A DNA stretch of 40,218 nucleotides, from the NCBI GenBank assembly GCA_913041325.1, contig CAJWHU010000002.1:1-40218 (forward strand). Direction: 5' to 3'. The position numbers and the translations under genes are program-made. This stretch comes from an uncultured Fidelibacterota bacterium. Lineage in GTDB: Bacteria > Marinisomatota > Marinisomatia > Marinisomatales > UBA1611. The notes under the pieces are model-generated. The model had not been told where the DNA came from and did no database searches. It saw only the letters and a list, made by a program, of their open reading frames with translations. Each line of letters starts with the position of its first letter. The first letter of the stretch is position 1. Positions 25,323 to 33,687 of this stretch are shown here, in pieces.

Positions 25323-26534
25323 TTAAAAAGTTGTTTTTGATACAATCATTTTTTCTAGTAGTCTAGGCGTTCGAAATCTTTTCCCAAATAATTGTTCTAG
25401 TTCATTAGCTCGTTTTTTGAATTCTGAGAGACCATAATTATTAATGAAATTTAAAATACCGCCTGTTTTTGAAGGGAACCCCCAGCCAAGTAGACTACCT
25501 GTATTTGCATCAGAACTTGATGCGATGATGCCTTCCTCAAAACATCGTATTGTTTCTAAGCCTTGTGAAAAATAAAATCTGTCAATAAGGTAAGCCTCTT
25601 CAAATTTAGAACCTGAGACCGGGAAGTATTCAGATAATTTTGGCCAAAGATACTTTTTATTATTTTTTGGATATTCATAGAATCCAGAACCTGAAGAGCG
25701 ACCAGTTCTTTTTAATTTGGAAATCATAATATTCATCACATTCTCCCATGAACTGGGAGATGATTCTATTTTACCGCCAGAATATTTTAAAATCTGTGAA
25801 TTGATATGAGATGCTAAATTAATATTTATTTCATCTAATATTGCAAGTGGACCAATTGGATATCCTGCCTTCTTTGCTATCGTCTCGATTAATGCAGGTT
25901 CTAATCCCTCATATAGCATGCTCATACCTTCATTTGTAAAGCACTGAAAAACTCTGGTAGTGAAAAATCCTGGACCGTCATTTACAATAATGGGTTCTTT
26001 ATTAATTTTACGAACAAATTCGGTAGCAAGTGATAAGGTACCTTGATTGGTTTTGTCACCTTTTATGATCTCAACTAATTTCATTTTATGAACAGGGGAG
26101 AAGAAGTGTAACCCTATGAAATGTTCGGGTTTATTAGCTGCTTCAGCCAGCAAGCTTATGGGTATTGTAGATGTATTTGAGGCAAAAGTTCCATTATTAG
26201 ATAAAAACTGACCTGAACTCGATATTACTTTTTCTTTTAATTCAACATTTTCATTAACCGCCTCAATAATTAAGTCACAGTTTTTTAAAAGATTATAATC
26301 AATACTCGTATGTAAACGTTTTAGAATATTTTCAAAATCGCTTTTTAATATTTGTTCGTTTTTTAGTTGATTAGTCAGGATTGCATTTATGCTATTTTTT
26401 GCTTTTTCCAGTTGCTCATCCGATGTATCAACCAATACGACTTCAAAACCAGATGATGCTGAAACATAGGCAATACCGTGACCCATGAGACCAGCGCCCA
26501 AAACGCCAATCTTATTTATTGATTTTGCTTTCAA
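25323..26534 (-). CDS. 3-hydroxyacyl-CoA dehydrogenase
   Basis: A 403-residue NAD+-dependent dehydrogenase. The N-terminal Rossmann loop is GVLGAGLMGHGIAYVSA, followed by the acidic VLVDTSDEQLEKA. The catalytic-region block is FIGLHFFSPVHKMKLVEII, and NDGPGFFTTRVF leads into the C-terminal dimer domain. A second helical C-terminal repeat carries GWGFPSKTGGILNFI, as in the C-terminal half of FadB-type multifunctional proteins, but no hydratase domain is fused. The start is TTG at 26534, with GAGGA six bases upstream, one of the clearer Shine-Dalgarno sites here. It is the first gene of the acyl-CoA operon (26534 down to 19137). Confidence 0.9.
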   Translation of the reverse strand: MKAKSINKIGVLGAGLMGHGIAYVSASSGFEVVLVDTSDEQLEKAKNSINAILTNQLKNEQILKSDFENILKRLHTSIDYNLLKNCDLIIEAVNENVELKEKVISSSGQFLSNNGTFASNTSTIPISLLAEAANKPEHFIGLHFFSPVHKMKLVEIIKGDKTNQGTLSLATEFVRKINKEPIIVNDGPGFFTTRVFQCFTNEGMSMLYEGLEPALIETIAKKAGYPIGPLAILDEININLASHINSQILKYSGGKIESSPSSWENVMNIMISKLKRTGRSSGSGFYEYPKNNKKYLWPKLSEYFPVSGSKFEEAYLIDRFYFSQGLETIRCFEEGIIASSSDANTGSLLGWGFPSKTGGILNFINNYGLSEFKKRANELEQLFGKRFRTPRLLEKMIVSKTTF

Positions 26535-26625
26535 AGCCTATCCTCAAAGAAAAAATTAATTTGTAAGAAAAAATAAAACCCCGTAAAAGATGTATGGCTA
26601 AACTATGTAGACGTATCTGAAAATA

Positions 26626-29600
26626 TCAAAATGTAGTTTGCAATCGCAATAGCATAACCCTGCCTATTGAAGGGCCTCCTACGATCTCTGTGTGCATATG
26701 ATTGAGAAGATTAGTAACAGAAAGGTTAGCCTTGAGGTAGTCATTGACCTTGTATCCCAGATGAATATCGAAAAGAGTATATGGTTTTATATCTCCAAAG
26801 TATATACCAGAGGACCATTTAAACCCATCAACATATCGAGCATTAAGAGATCCAGTAATTGGATATCTTCTGGAATTATATTGTAGCTTCATACCCATTT
26901 TGTGTCTTGGAGCATTAATTGGATCCATTGCATTGGTTACTGGGTTCAAGAATTCGTTCATCCCTAAGTAAGAGTAGTTTGCATCAATGGACCATTCCAT
27001 GCTCAACAGCGCGGTCAAACTGGCATCAAACCCCCACATATCAACCTCGCCATAGTTAATGTATCCTACAACAACAGGCGGGGCAAAACCCTCTGTTGTG
27101 TCCATTGCCGTTACTCCTTGTAACCCTCCACGCCAGTGACTAAAGGATTCATCATAATCATCACGATCGTTTATAACATTATTAGAAATATTATCTATGG
27201 TATTGATATTTCCGTCTCCATCGTAGTCTGTCTCCAGTACAGATTTTTCGATGACGATAGGAGTAATAAAGGTTACGGGGCTGACAAAACTGCTATAGTG
27301 GCTAGTGTAGATATCAAAAGTACCAAAAAAGAGATTGCCTAGTCTACCTTTATATCCAAATTCCCAAGAATTGACTATCTCCGGTTCTAATGTAGGGAGG
27401 TCTTTCACATCTTGGCCATAAAAACCATCGATTTTAGGGTCCGTTGAGGGATAAAAATAAATTGATTCGCTAGTGTCAACCGGCTCGTATTTTCCTTCAG
27501 TTGGTATATAATAGTACGGGTTTCCAATGGAGTCCCTAGGGAATACATACCCACCGTCTGCTCCTTTTGCAAAAACTTGAAATACAGAAACACGGGTGAC
27601 ATAAATATCTAAAAATAATGCCTGATTTGTAGGTGTGTTGAAAGCCCTTGCCCAGGTAAGTCTAAAGTTTTGATTTTCTTTGGGTCTATGCACAATTCCC
27701 ACTTTAGGTGATATTTGAAGCCCGTTAGATTTTGATAAGTCAAATTTCCAGTCAAAGGGGCTATATCCCATGCCATAACCTTGATTGTTAAATTTTATAA
27801 CATCTGTCAAGCGATCATGCGCATCAAGTCTTGTAGCCTGAATAAGCTCCCACTTATTGTTGATCTTCCAGTTAACTTGGTAATAAGCACCTAATTCATT
27901 TACAGTATATCTGTTATCCTCAGATGCTTCATCAATGCCCTCATCAATATTTTCATCAACGGCGCCGTCTCCGTTATTATCTAAACCATCAGCGTATACA
28001 TAAAATTGTTGACCTCCAAGCCATCGAACGCCAGGCTCAATTACTTCTCCCACATCATATGTACTATTGGAGTTTGCATCTACAAAGTCTGGAATACCAT
28101 TTTGATTGAGGTCATCGAAGTCATTACTATCTCCATCATTATCTATTCCATCAGATATTGCACCGTAGACTGCGTCCTGACTAGCAGAGTCTGATGGGGC
28201 GGAAAATTGTGTTTGATTTTCAGTAGCCCACCTCGTAAATAGCTCCCCATCATCAACCCATGTGTTTGTATTGACATCAGCAAATACGTAGGGAGACCCC
28301 GCCTCACCGTTACCATTATTATCTCTTCTATCGTTTTTATCTTTATCTGATAAGATGGTACCTCTTGTGTCAGGCATTGTTAAAAAATAATCTAGTCCCC
28401 AGACAAAACGTAAATCTCCATTCTTCCATTCATTAAGATGCTGTAATTGAAAACTAAATTTCTTCGACCTATCAAAAATCATACTACCTGTAGCTAGATT
28501 TCGAGTTGGGCGACTTGGGTTACCTGAATAACTTGTATTAAGATATGATTGAAGAAAAAGGTTTTTCCATCGCATTCTGCTTTGGTAATATCTATACACC
28601 CACCCATCCGCAATATACCTAGCGATTCCAGTGATATTGATGTTTTTTGCCCAAGCATAGCCATGCGACAGGCTCAATGAAAAATCAGAATCCGGTTCCC
28701 AGTCAACTCGCATGTCATATCGATAATTCCGAACATTAAAATTTGGATAATCACCAATACCATCATCGTTCGCGTCCTTATAAATACTAGGCAGATTACC
28801 ATAATTTATTGAGAAATCCTTCTCATCGACTTCATCAACTCCAAGCTCACCTGGGCTCGGTAATCCATCGCCATCTAGGTCATTATCTTCAAAAATATCC
28901 CAAGTGGAATTACCGTTTAGATTCTCAAATGTTTCACCATCCCATTGGCCATTATTTTCGCCTAAATCACCGGTATTGGGAATTCCATCAAGACCAAAAT
29001 CAAGTAAAACTTGGTTCCCAAAAATATCGACATAGTCCTCTCCAACATCGCTGTCATACATGTTGTTACCATTTAGGTCAACAAATGGCTCACAAATAGT
29101 ATCGAAGGTATTTCCTAGATTATCTCTGTATAATCCCCAGTCACCATCATCATCAAGACCATTTAATCCCCAATCGTCATCGTAAATGCCATTATTATTT
29201 GTGTCAAAAACAATATTACCGTTAGAATCATACAAATAATCTCCGAACCCAAACTTGTGTAGTGGATCTACCAGGCTCCATGTGGAGTCAGGGTTCGAGT
29301 AGACAGTTGTATTCGGTTGTAATCTTTTCATGTCTACGTAGGAACCAAATCTATCAAGCCATGCACTACCAATTTCATCACTCTCATCTATCAGTCCATC
29401 ACCGTCATTATCAATGCCATCCATCCATATCTCTGATTCATCATCCACACCGCTATCTATGTACTCATCTATGGAGCCATCACCATTATTATCGACACCA
29501 TCGGCATAAGCTTTACCAATATTATCCTCTGTGACATTCCATAAAACCATTCCGTTGGGTAGGGTGTAGCGATTAAACTGATCTGTAGATGCCTCCTCTA

Positions 29601-30702
29601 CCATATCCTGTGTTATAGTTGGTGAGCCTAACTCGCCTTCACCCTCAGCAATATAGTCGCCCCAATAGTAACCAATCCAAGACTCATCAGATCCCTTCAC
29701 GTGATTAACCATTTCACTAGTGAACCGCGGATTTCTGCTAGAGGCCAATATGCCACCCCTGTCTAGGCGGTCATGTTTAAAATTTGGTCTCCCTATAAAT
29801 GCTGGATCGTGTCCCTCATATTCATCTGGATTATAATGTGTCCAGTCCTGACCTGATAGCGCAACACCAGATAACTTGATGCCAACGTCACCAAATTTAT
29901 GCGCAGTTCTAAAAGTTAACTTTTTCAAAAGTTCTGTATTATCTTGGCTTAGTGCTCCGCCTTGTATGTTGATACTAGTTCCAGTTGATCTTAAAGGGGA
30001 GGAGGTAACAATATTCAGAACACCGCTGTGCGCATTTGGACCATATAACGCAGAAGAGGGTCCGAGAACAACCTCAATCTGTTCAACATCTTCAAAAGAT
30101 ACGGGGATCACATTATAGGCCGTTAGCCTCAAAGATGGGACATTCGCCATTCTGCCATCTGTGAGAGTTAAGAGTCTTGAGCTGAAAGATGAGTTAAAGC
30201 CACGTGCGGTCATGTTATAACTATCAATACCTGATTGTGTAAAATCAATGCCCTTAGATCCTTTCAGGTAATCACCAAGGTTTGTGTTACTTTCTCTTCT
30301 TATCTCTGTCTTTGAGATAACTGAGATAGCTGCAGGTGCATCCTCAACTCTTTCTCTCCGTCGTGAGGCGGTGACCACGTATGTTTCCATCTCTATTGCC
30401 TCGGGCTGCAATTCTAGATCCTTGACAAGTTGCTGGTTGGAGTTGATTTTGAAGCTTTTTTTATAATCTTTATATCCGATATATGAAACGGTTATATCAT
30501 ATTCTCCTTCTTTCAAATCTTCAATAAGATATTTTCCGCTCTTATCTGTAGCGGCTCCTAAGCTCGTTCCGTCAATCATGACGTTTGCCCCAATCAGAGG
30601 TGTCCCATTAGATGCATCAATAACTTTTCCAGATAAAGAGCTGCTTTGTCCATTTAGGACTTTAAAAAATGAGATTAACAAAATTAGATTTAAAATTTTC
30701 AT
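26626..30702 (-). CDS. TonB-dependent receptor with CarboxypepD_reg-like domain and calcium-type insertions
   Basis: A 1358-residue outer-membrane receptor. A signal peptide (1 to about 19) leads into a carboxypeptidase-regulatory-like domain (about 20-110, LSGKVIDASNGTPLIGANV), then the plug (about 115-240, with VVLGPSSALYGPNAHSGVLN) and a beta barrel ending in Phe. The barrel is far longer than usual (TonB receptors are mostly 700-1000 residues). The excess is in loops rich in D-x-D-G and N-N-G-D-G units at about residues 399-440, 489-652, 779-820, 846-929 and 1157-1174. These resemble calcium-binding thrombospondin type 3 or EF-hand-like loops and are likely extracellular. The sorting-domain protein 76 bases upstream is a probable surface partner. 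The ligand is unknown. A start-proximal Shine-Dalgarno is weak. Confidence 0.93.
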   Translation of the reverse strand: MKILNLILLISFFKVLNGQSSSLSGKVIDASNGTPLIGANVMIDGTSLGAATDKSGKYLIEDLKEGEYDITVSYIGYKDYKKSFKINSNQQLVKDLELQPEAIEMETYVVTASRRRERVEDAPAAISVISKTEIRRESNTNLGDYLKGSKGIDFTQSGIDSYNMTARGFNSSFSSRLLTLTDGRMANVPSLRLTAYNVIPVSFEDVEQIEVVLGPSSALYGPNAHSGVLNIVTSSPLRSTGTSINIQGGALSQDNTELLKKLTFRTAHKFGDVGIKLSGVALSGQDWTHYNPDEYEGHDPAFIGRPNFKHDRLDRGGILASSRNPRFTSEMVNHVKGSDESWIGYYWGDYIAEGEGELGSPTITQDMVEEASTDQFNRYTLPNGMVLWNVTEDNIGKAYADGVDNNGDGSIDEYIDSGVDDESEIWMDGIDNDGDGLIDESDEIGSAWLDRFGSYVDMKRLQPNTTVYSNPDSTWSLVDPLHKFGFGDYLYDSNGNIVFDTNNNGIYDDDWGLNGLDDDGDWGLYRDNLGNTFDTICEPFVDLNGNNMYDSDVGEDYVDIFGNQVLLDFGLDGIPNTGDLGENNGQWDGETFENLNGNSTWDIFEDNDLDGDGLPSPGELGVDEVDEKDFSINYGNLPSIYKDANDDGIGDYPNFNVRNYRYDMRVDWEPDSDFSLSLSHGYAWAKNINITGIARYIADGWVYRYYQSRMRWKNLFLQSYLNTSYSGNPSRPTRNLATGSMIFDRSKKFSFQLQHLNEWKNGDLRFVWGLDYFLTMPDTRGTILSDKDKNDRRDNNGNGEAGSPYVFADVNTNTWVDDGELFTRWATENQTQFSAPSDSASQDAVYGAISDGIDNDGDSNDFDDLNQNGIPDFVDANSNSTYDVGEVIEPGVRWLGGQQFYVYADGLDNNGDGAVDENIDEGIDEASEDNRYTVNELGAYYQVNWKINNKWELIQATRLDAHDRLTDVIKFNNQGYGMGYSPFDWKFDLSKSNGLQISPKVGIVHRPKENQNFRLTWARAFNTPTNQALFLDIYVTRVSVFQVFAKGADGGYVFPRDSIGNPYYYIPTEGKYEPVDTSESIYFYPSTDPKIDGFYGQDVKDLPTLEPEIVNSWEFGYKGRLGNLFFGTFDIYTSHYSSFVSPVTFITPIVIEKSVLETDYDGDGNINTIDNISNNVINDRDDYDESFSHWRGGLQGVTAMDTTEGFAPPVVVGYINYGEVDMWGFDASLTALLSMEWSIDANYSYLGMNEFLNPVTNAMDPINAPRHKMGMKLQYNSRRYPITGSLNARYVDGFKWSSGIYFGDIKPYTLFDIHLGYKVNDYLKANLSVTNLLNHMHTEIVGGPSIGRVMLLRLQTTF

Positions 30703-30712
30703 AATATTCTTA

Positions 30713-30750
30713 AAATAGAAACAGCCCCTTTGAAGAGGCTGTTTCTATTT
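30713..30750 (-). terminator. 14-bp perfect inverted repeat between the sorting-domain gene and the TonB receptor
   Basis: The arms are 30713-30726 and 30737-30750 (AAATAGAAACAGCC paired with GGCTGTTTCTATTT) around a 10-base loop. Read on the minus strand, the stem is followed by T's (CTATTTTAAG). It lies 29 bases beyond the stop of the sorting-domain gene and 11 bases before the ATG of the receptor, with the last bases also reading as a possible 5' leader. It looks like an intrinsic terminator or an RNA-stabilising stem that lets the secreted protein be made in excess over the receptor. There is little room for a separate receptor promoter, so partial read-through is my inference. Confidence 0.7.
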
Positions 30751-30778
30751 GGAATCTACTTTAATTTGAAATTTCTAA

Positions 30779-32587
30779 TTATTTCAAGAGGAGCATTTTT
30801 CCTTTTTGAACTCTATTATCAGATTTTACTTCGTAAAAATAAACACCACTTGGAACTTGATTACCGCGTGCATCATTGCCATACCATGCAATATCATAGG
30901 TTCCTGGTGCTAGCTCGCCGCTATGCGCTACAGTGATTTTTTCTCCCAAAATAGAGTATATCGTAACCGTGACATCAGAGAACCTTTCTGTGGCAAACTT
31001 GATCTTTGTCTCAGGATTAAAGGGGTTGGGGTAGTTGCCAAGAAGCTTGAACTCACTTGCAACTGGTGCTCCCTCATCCAATTCAGCTGTGTTATTGTAT
31101 ACCCAAAAGGTAGTTACACGCTGTGTTGTGTTATCTGGTATGCAAGCGTTATCAATCTCTAGAACAAGCCTACCGGCTTCATACTCTGGGTCGTAGTCGT
31201 AGCCAGAGTCATCAATACCACATTCATAATCACAAACCGCTTGTAAAGTCAGAAGGGATACAGTTGGACCTTTTGAAAAAACGGCGTTACAGGCATCCCC
31301 ACCGCCAGCAGTTGCACACTCAACGTATTCATCGTACAGCGTTTGTCCAATTGACGCGCCAGTAGGAACGGCGTCCTCATCATAGAGATAAATTGACGCA
31401 ACTGCATAACCGCCAGCAGTTAACGCGGCTTGAACATCAGCAGGATCTGAAGCTAGTGCACCTTGAAATGCAGCTGTGAATGCTTGCGTTGCTTGCAGAA
31501 AATTGTATGTTAAGAAATAGCCAGTTGGGGCCATCGCCTCGTCACCGCTAAATGGTACACCATCTCCATCGTTAAGCGCACCGGTTGGATCAAACACATA
31601 GCCGTGGTTTGCGGTTACCATCCCTGATGGGCCGTCAATTTCACCTGTAAGTGGATGCGTCACATATGTTTCGGGGTTTTCTGGATCAATTGTGTTACCT
31701 GGACCGCCAAGGACAGGAAAAAAGCCCTCACCATCACCACCATCAGTCCATCCCAATCTTGCGTATAGTTCGGGGTTTGTCGCTGCAAGATATGCATCCA
31801 TATTCGCAACTGTGACTGTATCTGCCGGTGCTACTGGGACTCCAAGATAATCGTTTTTTTCACCTGCATCATTTACACCAAGGCCAGATGAGACGCCGTC
31901 GTGCGCCTCCCAGTATATAGTTAAATCAGTTGGGTTTGTCTGAGTTGCATCATCAAAATCTATTGTGACCATCCCCCAATTTTCCATATCGGTTCCAACT
32001 CCATAGTCTTCACCCTCAACTCCGTTTACTAGATCTGGTGCTCCAAACTGAGCAAAAATACCTGAAAGTGTAATACCCCAGCCCATAGAAAATTTTAGAG
32101 GGTCGTCCTGATGAACAAATCCTGGTGTACTCACCCAGGTTCCCTCCTCACTAACATTTGGAACTGTTGAATATGTGGAGCAGTTATCTGCATCTGTTGT
32201 TGGGTATCTGCTGCCTTGATTTATGGTAAAATCTCCACCTGGTAGGAGGTCAACGTTCATTGTGACTCCGGCTAGATCTAGCAATGCAGGCGTTACAAGC
32301 GGAACTAATCTTGTTGTTACAGTATCACCGGGCTGGTAGGATGCTAGAGATTGCTGAAATTGTGGATTTGCTGAGCTGGGCCACGAACCAATTACCTCAT
32401 AGCTTCCACCATATTCCTCATCATCGGCACTCTCCATTTCCCTTGTAACATATGTATACTCTACAATGGCGCCCACACAGGTAACGTTACCAAGTAGCTT
32501 ATCTGCGTCAGGATTTTCATCATTTTGCGAGAACATAAAGCTCATAAAAAGTGACAAAGATATCAATAATCTTAACAATTTGGTCAT
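30779..32587 (-). CDS. Secreted protein with C-terminal FlgD-like/T9SS-type sorting domain
   Basis: A 602-residue exported protein. Residues 1 to about 20 form a signal peptide (LLRLLISLSLFMSFMFS). The middle, to about residue 510, is acidic, glycine- and aspartate-rich, holds several cysteines that could pair, and matches no domain I know. The C-terminal 85 residues start at LLGNYPNPFNPETKIKF and end VQKGKMLLLK, the form of the Por/T9SS type A sorting domains or FlgD Ig-like repeats found in Marinimicrobia and Ignavibacteria. The gene has AGGAG close to its ATG at 32587. It sits immediately upstream of a TonB receptor, suggesting that it binds, degrades or displays the same ligand at the cell surface. 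The ligand is unknown. Confidence 0.85.
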   Translation of the reverse strand: MTKLLRLLISLSLFMSFMFSQNDENPDADKLLGNVTCVGAIVEYTYVTREMESADDEEYGGSYEVIGSWPSSANPQFQQSLASYQPGDTVTTRLVPLVTPALLDLAGVTMNVDLLPGGDFTINQGSRYPTTDADNCSTYSTVPNVSEEGTWVSTPGFVHQDDPLKFSMGWGITLSGIFAQFGAPDLVNGVEGEDYGVGTDMENWGMVTIDFDDATQTNPTDLTIYWEAHDGVSSGLGVNDAGEKNDYLGVPVAPADTVTVANMDAYLAATNPELYARLGWTDGGDGEGFFPVLGGPGNTIDPENPETYVTHPLTGEIDGPSGMVTANHGYVFDPTGALNDGDGVPFSGDEAMAPTGYFLTYNFLQATQAFTAAFQGALASDPADVQAALTAGGYAVASIYLYDEDAVPTGASIGQTLYDEYVECATAGGGDACNAVFSKGPTVSLLTLQAVCDYECGIDDSGYDYDPEYEAGRLVLEIDNACIPDNTTQRVTTFWVYNNTAELDEGAPVASEFKLLGNYPNPFNPETKIKFATERFSDVTVTIYSILGEKITVAHSGELAPGTYDIAWYGNDARGNQVPSGVYFYEVKSDNRVQKGKMLLLK

Positions 32588-32613
32588 ATTTTGCTCCTAT
32601 TTAATTTGATTTT

Positions 32614-32633
32614 TTAAGTAAAAGGTTACTTAA
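32614..32633. repeat. 8-bp perfect inverted repeat in the leader of the sorting-domain gene
   Basis: The arms TTAAGTAA (32614-32621) and TTACTTAA (32626-32633) flank a 4-base loop. It lies 27 bases upstream of the ATG of the secreted-protein gene, before the AGGAG ribosome site. The stem is AT-rich, so as RNA it would be weak; as DNA it has the symmetry of a dimeric repressor operator. No T-tract follows that would make it a good terminator for the upstream 42-residue ORF. Function not determined. Confidence 0.4.
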
Positions 32634-32705
32634 GGGTCAGCTTTTGTAAAAAGTTTACTAACCGCGCAGAAACCTAAAAAAGAATTGGGAATCGTCAAAG
32701 ACTTT

Positions 32706-32834
32706 TCATTCTGATTGCTTTTTAGCTTTGCGATAGCTCTTTCGTGCCCAAAGAAGGTACAGGCAGTAAAGAGTGAGAATACTACCGAAAATAAAGGTGG
32801 CTTCAAGTATTACCCTAATTATAAAATCATCCAT
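32706..32834 (-). CDS. Small one-helix membrane protein, 42 residues (candidate)
   Basis: A short open frame from ATG 32834 to TGA 32706-32708. The peptide starts MDD, has one hydrophobic segment of about 20-25 residues (roughly 5-29, including FIFGSILTLYCLYLLW), and ends in a basic cluster, RKSYRKAKKQSE. The acidic N terminus and basic C terminus predict N-out, C-in topology by the positive-inside rule. Size and layout recall CcmD, bacterial oxidase helper subunits or small stress-membrane proteins, but no family match can be claimed. There is no clear Shine-Dalgarno. It is divergent from etfB (79 bases away) and 118 bases ahead of the sorting-domain gene. A chance ORF of this composition is possible. 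Confidence 0.45.
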   Translation of the reverse strand: MDDFIIRVILEATFIFGSILTLYCLYLLWARKSYRKAKKQSE

Positions 32835-32913
32835 GGTCGTTGCTGATTAAACATGTCATGCTATTTAGTTTCATATGTTAAATTACAACCAAATAAATTG
32901 TTTATATTAACAA
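32835..32913 (+). other. Intergenic segment upstream of etfB
   Basis: Between the candidate small ORF and etfB lie 79 AT-rich bases. The only structure I see is TTGTT at 32898-32902 paired with AACAA at 32909-32913, immediately before the etfB ATG. It would cover the ribosome-binding region, but the stem is only five base pairs. I cannot identify a convincing -35/-10 promoter pair. The whole space between etfB and the sorting-domain gene (32588-32913) therefore holds this segment, the 42-residue ORF and the inverted repeat at 32614-32633. Confidence 0.3.
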
Positions 32914-33684
32914 ATGAAAATCGCAGTATTAGTTAAACAAGTGCCAGGAGGCGAGTCAGCCTTGCCCATGAACAGTTTACAAAATTGGGTTGACGAGTCA
33001 TCAGTAACGTATGTTATGAACCCTCCTGATAACTACGCGATCGAGGAAGCTCTTCTAATAAAAGAAGGTTTGGATGATTGTGAGGTCGTGATAGTTAGCA
33101 TGGGACCACAGCGTGTTCAAAAAGTTATTCGCGAGGGTTTAGCAAAGGGTGCAGACAGGGCCATACACATCGAAGAGGACATATATATTGAGAAAGATCC
33201 GCTTGTAATTGCTCGCTGTTTTGCTAAGGTTTTAGCTGAGGAAAATTTTGACCTTATTTTCACGGGTCTCCAATCAGATGACACCGGCATGGGGCAGACA
33301 GGAGTTCTACTTGGAGAGATGCTAGGTATGTCTACCGCGACTCTGGCTGTTGAAACAAACATATTAGACGGGTACATTAAGGTTAAAAGAGAGCTAGAGT
33401 CAGGTTGGTTCCAGCGATTAAAACTGCCTCTACCAGCTTCTATCAGCATACAATCAGGATTAAATACCCCGCGGTACCCATCGCTAAAGGGAATTATGGG
33501 TGCTAAAAAGAAAGAAGTAAAATCAGTCTTAAGGTCCGAAATATCGACCGAAAGTAGTGCTCAATCTATGGACAGAATATTCATTCCAACAAACTCGAAG
33601 CAAACAGAGGTCATAGACGGTGACGTAGATCAGTCTGTTGGTAGGATCATTGAAATACTCAAATCAGAGATTAAGGTTATTTAG
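32914..33684 (+). CDS. etfB: Electron transfer flavoprotein, beta subunit
   Basis: With EtfA it forms the FAD- and AMP-containing carrier that collects electrons from acyl-CoA dehydrogenases. The 256 residues start MKIAVLVKQVPGG, contain MNPPDNYAIEEALLIKE and GLQSDDTGMGQTG, and carry the EtfB signature region VKRELESGWFQRLKLPLP followed by PRYPSLKGIM. Sequence alone does not show whether it is a bifurcating type; the adjoining membrane FeS protein favours delivery to quinone. It is the first gene of a three-gene unit, with a 3-base gap to etfA. Confidence 0.96.
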   Translation: MKIAVLVKQVPGGESALPMNSLQNWVDESSVTYVMNPPDNYAIEEALLIKEGLDDCEVVIVSMGPQRVQKVIREGLAKGADRAIHIEEDIYIEKDPLVIARCFAKVLAEENFDLIFTGLQSDDTGMGQTGVLLGEMLGMSTATLAVETNILDGYIKVKRELESGWFQRLKLPLPASISIQSGLNTPRYPSLKGIMGAKKKEVKSVLRSEISTESSAQSMDRIFIPTNSKQTEVIDGDVDQSVGRIIEILKSEIKVI

Positions 33685-33687
33685 GTT

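Noticed and set aside
29100..29520. Tandem DNA repeat or CRISPR-like array in the receptor gene
   Set aside because: The similar 10-15 base segments come from repeated D-N-N-G-D-G codons within one reading frame. Spacing and sequence vary and there is no constant repeat.
28809..29534. Long histidine-rich open frames on the plus strand opposite the TonB receptor
   Set aside because: They are the complement of the Asp/Asn/Gly codon repeats of the receptor (GAT and AAT give ATC and ATT, CAT shifts). The composition is an artefact of the repeats, and the receptor frame is unambiguous.
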